NCBI RefSeq assembly: GCF_006542765.1
Contig: NZ_SKCD01000077.1
Span: 227,839-291,838 of the forward strand
Length of the DNA: 64,000 nt
Direction of reading: 5' to 3'
Source: Paenibacillus luteus
GTDB taxonomy: Bacteria; Bacillota; Bacilli; Paenibacillales; Paenibacillaceae
The position numbers were made by a program, and so were the translations under genes. Below, piece by piece: positions 54,801 through 61,318 of the stretch. The notes under the pieces are model-generated. The model did no database searches. It was given only the letters and a program-made list of their open reading frames with translations, and was not told the origin of the DNA. Position 1 is the stretch's first letter; each line of letters starts with the position of its first letter.

Positions 54801-54971
54801 GTCCTCAATAAAAATGCTCTGTACTGCTGCAGCTGCTGTTAATGCTTCTGTCGCTGATTCCGCTGCTGCCATTTTTGCCGGCGGCAGGAATGAAACGAAC
54901 AAACTCACACATAGCATTAACGCCATAGCTTTGCGAAGCGATTGTTTCGCACCGATTACTGAAATTTTCAC
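45810..54971 (-). CDS. Giant S-layer-anchored multi-domain glycosidase (GH5-like + two GH43)
   Basis: 3053 residues. Order: signal peptide 1-37; concanavalin-like domain 52-240; chitobiase-C-like 245-320; two more concanavalin-like 328-505 and 508-685; GH5-like TIM barrel 690-990 with acid/base Glu843 in WNVYNEP and likely nucleophile Glu918 in LADEVMNR; PA14 1000-1145; Big2; GH43 about 1224-1545 (Asp1244 in SADPTIV, Glu1418 in INEGPEI); CBM6/35-like to 1680; Big2; GH43-C2-like 1783-1985; Big2; concanavalin-like 2066-2245; second GH43 2252-2550 (Asp2259, Glu2429); Big2; linker; unknown 2680-2865; three SLH repeats 2873-3053. GTG start with AGGAGG upstream. It likely removes arabinofuranose or xylose side chains from plant polysaccharides at the cell surface; exact linkages are inference. 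Confidence 0.92.
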   Translation of the reverse strand: MKISVIGAKQSLRKAMALMLCVSLFVSFLPPAKMAAAESATEALTAAAAVQSIFIEDFNDGDAEGWTSYGSMDPQNRGVWEVNSAKQYRINGSPGAKTVASSTYFQNLQYEADLKIGGINSDGTGLLFRVNNVSDNVADGYTGYYAALTVDKKMTLGRVTGNGDEWKELKIVPVKWNQGHVKVVAIGNHFQVFLNDMVTPVIDLIDNDGRQITEGGQIGLRTWWGTSTVDNIVVRERFEQTTAAPEFSIAPGQYDSLQTVSITSASVGATIRYTTDGSHPNGNSPLYTSPITVGTVTNIRAYAEKAGETVSDTVEAAYVIARSDGELKDDFDNGLTQQWSTFTGTQTANWQAVGGKYQVTNSRGDKALLDASPEHFIVEADINPYASWQNSGFIFRVTDAGNGADKMSGYYAGIAADGTLEVGKMNAAGNNGSGSWTGIAKSFAAVYPNQNNHLKVVGYGSTYYIYVNGKLEYQFADTEYQAGKIGLRAWNDNNLVTYDNFKLTSLTSKAATFNEGFDSGNATGWTTYGGSWSVTDGKYKVGEGSGFKSIANNTNYSNFTYETDISVSKGERDENAGVLFRVSDPTVGTDNLKGYFAGIAVNGRVQVGKFNNNWTELASIPYPISQNTVYRLKVVAEGSNIEVYINDEVVVSVVDRTYTQGAIGLRTFLVDAAYDNIKVTDTGAVTLPVFDWSWVQGAVFVPTSAVNQIEQWRSYDHEINDRELSYAKTYGINFVRVFMHNLLWENDQVNFLANLEDFLSLADQYGIKVELVFFDDCWGDFPVWGDQPKPRYGAHNSQWVEAPGDTVKADYAANKEKLKAYVQGVVGAFKNDDRIAVWNVYNEPSNGESGLMDTVTKQIMNDSRIWIKETGSTIPVTSTGGQFSGGPFSDFITYHPYESDYPTYPDRYGPNQGVLADEVMNRLTQSVPGVVNNFGKKGLGFVMWSLGIGRDNTRFPWGSDVNPLTEEPAVPFHGVVYPDGHPWDVNDIKALVGDAYDTLPIFGVQYFKDSNFEQPVKKSITPRVDFDLGNERGTGSPDSSVGIGEDNFSIRWTGTIQPGATGNYTIFADSDNIARVWIDDIQVIDKQSHAREEVSGTIALTRGEKLAVTIEYVHAAGDASMHVKWAGPNLAKQVLLPVYSEIPVESVSLTPSAITVKVGQKETLLATLKPVNASNQQLTWSSSKPGIAHVGTDGIVKGIAEGTATITVTSADGGFSAAAAVTVQAATTFTNPIVPVSGPAGSADPTIVFKDGYYYYAKSDNDTSLVVAKAKRLEDIGSSPRVTVYTPPAGTMYSKEIWAPELQYINGKWYIYFAADDGNNNNHRMYALEGNSQDPQGTYTFKGKVADSTDKWAIDGAVLQADNQSLYFVWSGWEGNTNVRQNLYIAPMSNPWTINGPRVLLSTPEKPWELNGSPYINEGPEILKKDGKVFIVYSASGSWTDEYTLGMLTNTDGNLLNAASWAKRGPVFTKAPMSFGPGHNTFTTSPDGKEDWIVYHATMKSGGSWGNRSVRAQKFTWNADGTPNFGTPVAYNALVEQPSGTPLVDRHRYEAEDAVLHGSAAVVQSENSSGGKVVGQLDAAGNDFVEFNVEAASAGEYSLIVMAENGSSGGAIAEHDVSVNGTKGQAIAYRNFGWGHTNPSSVDVTLEAGSNTIRLSKKTNFAQIDYIVLERLVAEPANKLPIESLSLDKSVLNVAIGTVTALTSTIKPMMISDKNVTITSSNPNVATAAIVGKDSLTGRTMFEIAAKQPGTAQIRVVSAANESILAESTVNVLPESQEPNLSAFIVDHFDAPELNKDWSVYQELASNWSLTKNPGFMTLRTTATDIYQDNNSLNNVFLKNVAAGSDFELVTKLTAPVTKNHQQAGLIVWQDADHFVKLSHVWASGQIIETAYEIDRKYQKATNFVNHPGGDTLTLKIKKLGNVYTTYYWNGYEWIQAADAMTVDLSSIKVGFFASNVVAPNDPIDATFDYIAVRTIEGGVDLAPKSAHLQAGEKIQLVNEGKSGSDVTWSSSNESIATVSETGLVVGVSPGRAVIKATSKNGDFTSRATVTVVGSIKPGEVLYSEDFSSLDPTEWSTYGGVWSESEGAYTVSSGAGYKAILNSMNFTDYVLETDVKIVSGTEAGLVFRASNPAVGPDALDGYYVGINAANKSAVLGSFTNGKWRELATRNLPIQANEWYTIKIIASEDHIQVYINDNPLNVNPYPKFDVAESTHLATSSIGFRTFNAKAQFDNVKVSAYAETLTGPTYTNTEQLPDIADPHVLFYEGVYYLYGTNTADYPNMPNGIKVYSSSDLANWQEHGYALENKNSWGNNRFWAPEVIEKNGTFYMYYAVEERLAVATSDSPLGPFVQEVQAPIHLNTPEIDAHIFTDEDGKTYMYFVRFNNDNHIMVAEMNDDMKTIKEDTVQFVFAPTQAWEKSQKQPVASINEGPFVIKHKGTYYMTYSGNHFQSPDYGVGYATAPTPTGPWTKYEFNPIMKANELVPGAGHHSLVKSPDGKELFMVYHVHYGIGQTEPRKLAIDRVQFVPQANGPDLMEVWGPTMTPQRMPSNYKEIEVESIVINGQGGAAAITTKGGTLQLNASVLPIDATNKQVQWLIESGEQAASISQTGLLTALNDGVVTVKAVSAGRPSVFGTIAVTISGQKDSENPGNGGEQPSGGGSAPEPVAKVEGHVLTLPAIKPNENGQLLLKVAQADFEAVLAQAVNKSVTIMLQNADTAKEVILSLTAGQLEAAKQKGIENVEIVFGSTTFNLKTGPIAPGLDKAAVIALSLSGVNKQSLSSEAAAVIGDKPVYAITLSVNGGKQSDLGDKWLKVSLDYKLLPNENPNQVVIYYIDDQGKLSLIKHAKYDAETGKVVFEAGHSGKYAAVYKPVAFTDLSQVAWAQESIHALAAREIVNGVGNQLFAPSSKVTRAQFITMLMNAFAFTDSSAASTFSDVSQEAWYYQAVALAQTLGIVNGKTDGSFGVNDEITREEMAAMAYRTSKLAAVNLSSSEETNPFADQSTIAAFAAESVSAMQAAGIINGKGASRFAPKDHASRAEAAKIVYGLFKLIP

Positions 54972-55006
54972 CGTATTCTTTCCTCCTGTTTCGTCAATTG
55001 TCGTTC

Positions 55007-55076
55007 AACCATGGTTAAACCTTGACGCTTACCAAGTCTTAAGCCTTACTCTCCTCGCCATAGGTAAGCCATGGTT
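55007..55076. promoter_or_regulatory. Nested inverted repeats upstream of the giant gene
   Basis: Outer arms AACCATGG (55007) and CCATGGTT (55069) and inner arms GCTTACC (55027) and GGTAAGC (55063) form a two-level dyad in the 304-bp gap between the giant gene and the chemoreceptor. It could be an operator for the AraC-type regulators nearby or a leader hairpin. The rest of the gap (55077-55260) is AT-rich with no gene. Confidence 0.5.
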
Positions 55077-55275
55077 CATTCATTATAGAGGATTCTTTTC
55101 CGTATAGTATTTATAATAAACAGTCTTTATTTATATATTTCCGCTCTAAAAAACGAGAATGATATGTTTTGCGACATAAAACGCATAAATATATGAAATA
55201 GCCGAAAAAACTAAAGATTTCAGGACTTTTGTCCCTTAACATTTATAGTAATTATTTCCCAGGGAGGTTTTACAC

Positions 55276-56979
55276 ATGACCGTATTCAGCTGGTATCGGA
55301 ACCAATCTATCCGCAGAAAGCTCATTGTCGCTTTTCTTCTCCTTCTCTTTATGATGGGCGGGGTGAGCGGTACGCAGATGTACGTATTCAACAATGATAG
55401 GCATACGTATGATTTCATGCTTGTTTCTACGTTGAAAGCAAACGAGCTGACCGGCTCGCTTTCATCCGATTTCAACTCTGAGGTTGAGCGAATCGTTAAT
55501 GGCAGGCAATCCTTCAAAGAGAGTCGGCATCCCGCTATCCTTAATCAGTTGGAACTGCGATTGCGCAGCTTGGAGCACGCGGAGATCGCGCCTCTTACGC
55601 TAGAGAGATTTGAATCCCTTCATAAAACGGTAAGTTCGCTGCATACGCAATTAAACAAACTAAATATGCAAATTCAATCCAAAGCGACTGTCGATGAGCA
55701 GAAATCCACTTATGAATCCATCGTTCAGATTACAAGCCTAGTCGAGCAAGATTTACAACAGCTTGTTCACACAAAGCTAATCGTCAATGCAGCTGAGAAA
55801 GATCGGATTGCTGCTCGTTTCAAGCAAAATATGCTTATATTTACAGCTGTTTTTGCAGCCGTTATTGGCGCCTCGCTCGCTATTGCCTGGCTAATCTCGA
55901 ATGAAATCGCAATCCCGATTCGCAGATTAAGTTTGAATGTAGCTCAATTGGCAGCAGGAAACTTATCGGTAAATGCCGTGCATAGCAGCAGCCGTGATGA
56001 AATCGGAAAGCTTTGCGATTCCTTTAACCTCATGTTTGCCACTCTGAGAACCATCATTGACAGAGTCCGTGAAACCAATCGGCAGGTAGTCACTTCCTCC
56101 CATCACATGGACGTTGGGCTAGGCGATAATAAGCAATCTGGAAAAGCAATAGCCGCAGCAACACAAAAGGTTTCTCAAGCATTAAATGAGCATGATGAAT
56201 ATGTACAAATGTCGGTGAGGGAATTTGATGAGCTCGTGCGTCTTTTCCAGACGATTACAACCAATTCGTATCATATCAACACGCAGGCTGTTCATTCCGT
56301 TCACATTGCCAAAGAAGGAAACGAACAGCTTGAGCAGTTTATGGCACAATTCACCCTGCTCACCACAACCGTTTCTCATGTCGACCAAGACGCCAAACAG
56401 CTGCACCTTCTTGCCAAAGAAATGGAAGCGATGCTGCATCAGATTCGGCAAATTTCTAACGAGACCCATATTCTCGCACTCAATGCATCCATTGAAGCAC
56501 GAAGGGCAGCCGAGCATGGTAGCGGCTTTGCTGTCATTGCTGGCAGAGTCAAACAGCTCGCCGAACAAACCGCCGCCATCTCGACTCAAATCCACGAAAA
56601 GATGGGCAGCGTACGCGTTACCGTCAATCTCATTCAAGATCGTATGCAGGAAAGCGTCAAACAGCTGTTTGTAGGCGAGCAGGTAGCCGTTCAAGCACAG
56701 CAAGGATACCAATCCATACACGCAGCCAGCTCTTTGGTGCAAGCTGAAATTCAAACGATTACGGAAGAAATGAACCACGGCGGCGAACGCATGGAGCGCA
56801 TCCATATGCTCGTTAAACAAGTAGAGCTGCGCGCTGATCGCATCAAGCAGGATATGGACGACATCTCCGCTATGGAACAGGAGCAGGTAGCTGCTCTTGA
56901 ACAGGTGGCAGCCTCCTCCAATCTCTTAACGAAGCAAGTGAAAGAGCTAAACCACACCGTTTCCCTTTTTAGTGAGTAA
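55276..56979 (+). CDS. Methyl-accepting chemotaxis protein
   Basis: 567 residues. Helix 1 about 15-37, helical outer domain 40-185, helix 2 about 188-210, HAMP about 212-265 (IPIRRLSLNVAQLAAGNLSV, DEIGKLCDSFNLM), then a coiled-coil signalling domain. The kinase-contact hairpin tip is recognisable but divergent: NETHILALNASIEARRAAEHGSGFAVIAGRV, where most receptors have LALNAAIEAARAGE. GGGAGG precedes the ATG. It sits beside the giant enzyme, so the attractant may be a released sugar or oligosaccharide; this is inference. Confidence 0.92.
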   Translation: MTVFSWYRNQSIRRKLIVAFLLLLFMMGGVSGTQMYVFNNDRHTYDFMLVSTLKANELTGSLSSDFNSEVERIVNGRQSFKESRHPAILNQLELRLRSLEHAEIAPLTLERFESLHKTVSSLHTQLNKLNMQIQSKATVDEQKSTYESIVQITSLVEQDLQQLVHTKLIVNAAEKDRIAARFKQNMLIFTAVFAAVIGASLAIAWLISNEIAIPIRRLSLNVAQLAAGNLSVNAVHSSSRDEIGKLCDSFNLMFATLRTIIDRVRETNRQVVTSSHHMDVGLGDNKQSGKAIAAATQKVSQALNEHDEYVQMSVREFDELVRLFQTITTNSYHINTQAVHSVHIAKEGNEQLEQFMAQFTLLTTTVSHVDQDAKQLHLLAKEMEAMLHQIRQISNETHILALNASIEARRAAEHGSGFAVIAGRVKQLAEQTAAISTQIHEKMGSVRVTVNLIQDRMQESVKQLFVGEQVAVQAQQGYQSIHAASSLVQAEIQTITEEMNHGGERMERIHMLVKQVELRADRIKQDMDDISAMEQEQVAALEQVAASSNLLTKQVKELNHTVSLFSE

Positions 56980-57014
56980 GTGAGTCCGTATTCAGTAATA
57001 TTTAATATATGTAA

Positions 57015-57058
57015 AAAGAGGACGTCCCGGCAGCAAGCTGCACCTGGACGTCCTCTTT
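57015..57058. terminator. Bidirectional terminator
   Basis: AAAGAGGACGTCC and GGACGTCCTCTTT form a 13-bp stem between the convergent chemoreceptor and oxidoreductase genes. Confidence 0.9.
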
Positions 57059-57070
57059 GGGTTGCTATTT

Positions 57071-58114
57071 CTACTCTGCCTTCATAAAGTCAGCAATCTG
57101 TACTTTTTGTCCCGACTTTGCGCTTTCCAGCGCAGCCAGCACCATCGCCATGCTGTAAATGTTATCGCTGCAAGCTGTTTCCGGCTCGCGGCCTTCCTCA
57201 AGCGCTGCGAACATATCATCCAGGCAGCCTTTGTGGAACGTATTCGCCATTTCTGGAAGCTCTGTTTCTACACGCTCGTAGTCACGAATGAATTTGCCAG
57301 TTTGGTCACCAGCAGCAACAACCTCGGCATAGGGATTGCCATGACCGTCCCATATCGCCGTCCCGCGCTCGCCAGTTACCCGCCAAGCAGCTTCCCATGA
57401 GGTTGTTGCCCCCTCCGCGCACCAGGAACCGCGGTAATTAAAGACGGAGCCGTCCGACATCTCATAAATACAGATGGCCATCGCATTACCGGCGTACCAT
57501 GAGCCGGGAGGATTGTATTCGTGGCAATACACGGATACGGGATTAGCCCCGGAAATAAATCTTGCCTGATCAAAAGTATGAATCGCCATATCCAGCAGAA
57601 GCGGGCTCTCCATCGCGTCACGGAACCCCCCGAAATGAGCGCCTAAGAAAAAGTCCGCTCCGACAAATCCCGGCTTTCCGATCGTATCATTCGCAATCAG
57701 CTCGCGGAAAGCTCGGATACGCGGATCGAATCTGCGATTTTGCATGACAGCATGCGTCCGGCCCGTTTCCTCCGCCATTCGTACAATCGCATTACAATCG
57801 CTCATCGTTTCTGCAAGCGGCTTCTCGCCAAACACGTGACAGCCAAGCTCCAAGGCAGAGGTGCTGATTGCATAGTGACTCGCCGGAATCGTTACGTCAA
57901 ACACCATCGTTGCCCCAGTTTCCTTAATGGCCTGTCTAAGGTCTGTAAAGGTAGGACAGGTTAATTCCTTGCGTTCCGCCATGGCCTGCGCAAATTCTTC
58001 TTTAATATCAACAAGCCCGACAATTTCTGTATCCGGTCTTTCCTTGGCATAATCGACCCATGTATTGGCCATGCCGCCGCAGCCGGCGACGACTACTCGA
58101 TGCTTGATCGTCAT
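57071..58114 (-). CDS. Gfo/Idh/MocA-family oxidoreductase
   Basis: 347 residues. N-terminal Rossmann fold with VVVAGCGGMANTWVDYA and the family signature FGEKPLAETM near residue 98; the C-terminal alpha/beta domain has LLLDMAIHTFDQARFISG with the usual Asp and His. It oxidises or reduces a sugar, inositol or sugar derivative with NAD(P). ATG 58114 is chosen for its spacing from AGGAG. It is the second gene of a pair with the TIM-barrel isomerase, under the divergent AraC protein. Confidence 0.9.
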   Translation of the reverse strand: MTIKHRVVVAGCGGMANTWVDYAKERPDTEIVGLVDIKEEFAQAMAERKELTCPTFTDLRQAIKETGATMVFDVTIPASHYAISTSALELGCHVFGEKPLAETMSDCNAIVRMAEETGRTHAVMQNRRFDPRIRAFRELIANDTIGKPGFVGADFFLGAHFGGFRDAMESPLLLDMAIHTFDQARFISGANPVSVYCHEYNPPGSWYAGNAMAICIYEMSDGSVFNYRGSWCAEGATTSWEAAWRVTGERGTAIWDGHGNPYAEVVAAGDQTGKFIRDYERVETELPEMANTFHKGCLDDMFAALEEGREPETACSDNIYSMAMVLAALESAKSGQKVQIADFMKAE

Positions 58115-58145
58115 CCTTCTCACTCCTCGTTTTCACATTTAGTCT

Positions 58146-59033
58146 TTAGACAGGGTTAGGAACAAAATCTCCGCCTCGGCAGCGCTTCAAATAATTCAAA
58201 GCATGAACCTGTCCGGTCATTTCCAGCTCGTCCTTGTAGACCGGATCATGCCAGCCTTCGATATCAATGGTGCCTTTATAGTTGTTTTGTCTTAAAATCG
58301 TGATAATATCCGACCAGTTGGTATCGCCAAACCCCGGTGTGCGGTGCCAGACAAACGGCTGCTTGCCGTGAACACCATGCTCCTTGATAATATCCCATGC
58401 AATCGTCGCATCTTTACCGTGCACATGAAATACTTTGCTCGCCCATTTGCGAAGCTGCGGAATCGGATCAATCAAGCTGACCATCTGATGGCAAGGTTCC
58501 CACTCCAGGCCGATATTGTCCTCCGGCACCGCGTTGAACATAAGCTCCCAAGCTGTAGGATTATGCGCAATGTTCCAATCTCCTGTCTGCCAAGTGCCGC
58601 CCATATCACAATTTTCAAAAGCGATCCGCACCCCTTTATCGGTAGCTCTGCGCGTAAGCTCCCCGAACACTTCCTTGAATTTAGGAATCGACTCGTCAAT
58701 CGATTGATCCGTCAACCGCCCAGTGAAACCGGATACAATATCAGCCCCAAATAAATGGGCATGGTCGATTAGGCGTTCCCAGCTCGCCAGCGTGTCGGCA
58801 TTATTGCCTTCGCCAGTAAGCGGATTTCCGAATATGCTTACGGCCGGAACAACAAAATCATGCTCCTCTGCAAGCGCCTTTACCCGCTTGGCCATATCCA
58901 CAAGATCCGTGTCGCCCGTCGTCTGCCAGAAAGTTAGGTTAAACGATTCGAAGCCATGCCCTACGATTTGTGGAATGACATGGTCCGCATTCCCTCCGCC
59001 TACAAGCGTTCCGATTCGCAATTGTTGATTCAT
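58146..59033 (-). CDS. Sugar phosphate isomerase/epimerase (xylose-isomerase-like TIM barrel)
   Basis: 295 residues of the AP-endonuclease-2/IolE-like barrel: VVPAVSIFGNPLTGEG, IAFENCDMGGTWQTGDWNIA with the metal Glu, GLEWEPCHQM, and CTERM DIEGWHDPVY. Metal-binding acidic and His residues are at the expected strand ends. The substrate is unknown; pairing with a Gfo/Idh/MocA enzyme is a common arrangement in sugar or inositol catabolism. GGAG lies 12 bp before the ATG. Confidence 0.88.
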   Translation of the reverse strand: MNQQLRIGTLVGGGNADHVIPQIVGHGFESFNLTFWQTTGDTDLVDMAKRVKALAEEHDFVVPAVSIFGNPLTGEGNNADTLASWERLIDHAHLFGADIVSGFTGRLTDQSIDESIPKFKEVFGELTRRATDKGVRIAFENCDMGGTWQTGDWNIAHNPTAWELMFNAVPEDNIGLEWEPCHQMVSLIDPIPQLRKWASKVFHVHGKDATIAWDIIKEHGVHGKQPFVWHRTPGFGDTNWSDIITILRQNNYKGTIDIEGWHDPVYKDELEMTGQVHALNYLKRCRGGDFVPNPV

Positions 59034-59074
59034 CCTTGTATATCACTCCAATATTGGCTTATAGTGTTCTTAAC

Positions 59075-59096
59075 AACTCCATTATAGCTAGGAGTT
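59075..59096. promoter_or_regulatory. Inverted repeat AACTCC-N10-GGAGTT
   Basis: It lies in the 126-bp gap between the divergent isomerase and AraC genes, 42 bp upstream of the isomerase start. A candidate regulator site; no other support. Confidence 0.35.
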
Positions 59097-59159
59097 ATGC
59101 ATATGACTCTATACAATCTTGCGCAATACTAGTCTAATCTTGTGGTGGTGAAGCACGGA

Positions 59160-60047
59160 ATGACCTATCCGAGGGAGCTCTGGGAAAATACCCGGCTTGA
59201 GCATAAAACGTATCCGTTTCAACTGTTTAGAAACCGCTGTCATGAGGCTAAGCCTAATGACTGCATTCTTTATCTTCATTGGCATGAGCATTTTGAGATC
59301 ATCGTCATGCGGGAAGGCAGCGCCATGTTCCATATCGACAGCCGCCCTTATCTTGTGCGAACCGGCGATGTGCTCATTATCCCAGGCGGAGGCCTGCACG
59401 TAGGCTATGCCCTTAATCATGAAAATGTTTATTATGACTGCGTCGTCTTGAACGCTTCTCTCTTCAATGACTGGGTCCATGATCCCGTTCATGCCCAGTT
59501 TGTTGCGCCTTATCTAGAAGGGCGGCTTCACTTTCCGGTTATGCCCGCTGAACAGGATGAAGCGTGCGCGAGCTACTATCCGCTTCTCGACGAAGCGATT
59601 GTAGAGCTAGATGCCAAACCGCCCGCCTACCAGCTCGTCGTAAAATCCAAGCTGCACGCGTTCTTCACCTTGCTCTCCCGTACCTTTATGCAGCAGCAGC
59701 TCGCAGGCAAATCGGCGGAGCCTTATTTTGTCAACCGAGACCGCTTCAAGCAGCTCATTCAGCGCATTGAGTCGGATTTTGCCGAGAAGCTATCCATTAC
59801 GCAAGCAGCCAAGCAAGTAAGCCTAAATCCCTATCATTTTTGCAAGCTGTTCAAAAAACTGACCGGTCGCACGTTCGTTGAATATGTCAACGTCAGCCGG
59901 ATGAATGAAGCCGAACGGCTGCTTCGCGAGAGCAGCCAGACGATTACCGAGATTGCAGCCATGGTCGGCTGCGAGAATCCGAACTATTTTACAAAACTGT
60001 ACAAGCAATATAAAGGCATGACGCCCTCTCAAACACGGAAGACCTAA
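59160..60047 (+). CDS. AraC-family transcriptional regulator
   Basis: 295 residues. N-terminal cupin sensor (about 35-115; HWHEHFEIIVMREGSAMFHID, GDVLIIPGGGLHVGYA) and C-terminal AraC double helix-turn-helix (about 195-290; LSITQAAKQVSLNPYHFCKLFKKLTG, ITEIAAMVGCENPNYFTKLYKQYKG). ATG 59160 is preferred because GGTGGTG lies 8 bp upstream; GTG 59142 is in frame. It is divergent from the isomerase/oxidoreductase pair and probably regulates it. Confidence 0.9.
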   Translation: MTYPRELWENTRLEHKTYPFQLFRNRCHEAKPNDCILYLHWHEHFEIIVMREGSAMFHIDSRPYLVRTGDVLIIPGGGLHVGYALNHENVYYDCVVLNASLFNDWVHDPVHAQFVAPYLEGRLHFPVMPAEQDEACASYYPLLDEAIVELDAKPPAYQLVVKSKLHAFFTLLSRTFMQQQLAGKSAEPYFVNRDRFKQLIQRIESDFAEKLSITQAAKQVSLNPYHFCKLFKKLTGRTFVEYVNVSRMNEAERLLRESSQTITEIAAMVGCENPNYFTKLYKQYKGMTPSQTRKT

Positions 60048-60201
60048 AACCGGATAATAACTAGGACAAACAGACTATTTTCGAGAAATAAGCCGATTTT
60101 CGTATTTATTTCGTGCGAAGTATAGGATAATTAATTGGAAAGCAACATTCCATCCTAGGAATACGTCTAGTTTTGCAACTATGTTTAGAGGAGAATCATG
60201 A

Positions 60202-61122
60202 ATGTTTATGTCTATAAATAAATATATTTCCTTTGCCTTGCTTGCCATCGCGCTCACGGTTATTGCGGCTGGATGCAGCAACGGAAAAAGCGAAGTAGCC
60301 GCAGGAGGTAACCCGTCCAGCGCTACGAACAGCGTTTCTCCAACCGATGCGCCTGTGGAATCCGCTGCAACGGATGAACCGGAGATTTCGGAAGAGCCCG
60401 CTGTCACTGCTGAACCTCTAGCCACCGAGGCGCCCGCTGCCACAGTGAAGCCTGATGAAACCACAGCACCGGCAGAGAAACCAGATCAGGCGGGAGAAGC
60501 TACAGCCAAACCATCAAAAAAGCCTAAACCGACACCAACGATAAAACCGACAGCGACGGCGAAGCCTACCAAGCCGCCGGTTATCGTACTGCCATCATCA
60601 AAGCCAACTGCAACAGCAAAGCCTACATCCAAACCAACTGCAACGCCTCAACCGTCTATTTTGCCGCTTGCGACTCCATCGCCTTCGCCAAAGCCGACGA
60701 CGAAGCCTGATTCCGAAAATCCGTCAAATGAAGTTACGGTAGCCGATATCGCGGCTAAGCTTGCAAGCGACGCAGGACTAGGGCCTCTGCAAACCGTTGA
60801 AGGCGAGCAAGTCAAAGACATCTATGGCATTGACGAGGAAGCGCTGCTGGTCGACGGCATCTTTAAGCAGCCGCAAATGATGATCCAAGCTGGCGAGTTT
60901 TCGATCGTGCAGATGAAATCGGACAAAAACTTTGCAGACGTCGAAGCAGGCTTCAAGAAGCGTGCCGAAGCCGTGCAAAAGGCATTCGAGTCCTATTTGC
61001 AGGACCAATACGAGCAAGCTCAAAACTATCAAATCATCCGAAACGGAGATTTTGTTCTCTTCTCCATTACGCCTGACCAGAAGAAAACGGCAGAGATCTT
61101 CAACAGCTTTTTCAAGAAATAA
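60202..61122 (+). CDS. Lipoprotein with Pro/Thr-rich stalk and DUF4358-like domain
   Basis: 306 residues. Lipobox VIAAGC near residue 25; a long low-complexity stalk (about 30-175) of Pro, Thr, Lys and Ala repeats (KPTATAKPT, SKPTATPQP); and a C-terminal domain of about 120 residues (VADIAAKLASDAGLGPLQTV, YGIDEEALLVDGIF, FSIVQMKSDKNFADVEAGFKKRAEA) that fits DUF4358. GAGGAG lies 8 bp before the ATG. It is exported and membrane-anchored, with a function not known. The stalk probably crosses the cell wall. Confidence 0.85.
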   Translation: MFMSINKYISFALLAIALTVIAAGCSNGKSEVAAGGNPSSATNSVSPTDAPVESAATDEPEISEEPAVTAEPLATEAPAATVKPDETTAPAEKPDQAGEATAKPSKKPKPTPTIKPTATAKPTKPPVIVLPSSKPTATAKPTSKPTATPQPSILPLATPSPSPKPTTKPDSENPSNEVTVADIAAKLASDAGLGPLQTVEGEQVKDIYGIDEEALLVDGIFKQPQMMIQAGEFSIVQMKSDKNFADVEAGFKKRAEAVQKAFESYLQDQYEQAQNYQIIRNGDFVLFSITPDQKKTAEIFNSFFKK

Positions 61123-61178
61123 GCCTCTCTCTGGTCAAGCCCCCATATTGTAGCCAATGAAATTCTGAACTAATTAAA

Positions 61179-61215
61179 ATAAAGCGGCAGACCCATTTCT
61201 GGTCTGCCGCTTTAT
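61179..61215 (+). terminator. Terminator after the DUF4358 lipoprotein
   Basis: ATAAAGCGGCAGACC pairs exactly with GGTCTGCCGCTTTAT around a seven-base loop, 57 bp past the stop codon. Confidence 0.85.
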
Positions 61216-61318
61216 AGTTTATCTATTTTGTTCCGTCAGATCAAGCATCCTTCCTGTATTGAGCATTTTAACTACCTCTAAGATTTGTATTTGGCCTTTA
61301 ATTCGCACTTAAGGCATG

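Noticed and set aside
56182..56820. A 212-codon open frame antisense to the chemoreceptor
   Set aside because: Fully inside a well-supported gene with a clear domain structure; no ribosome site or protein-like pattern.
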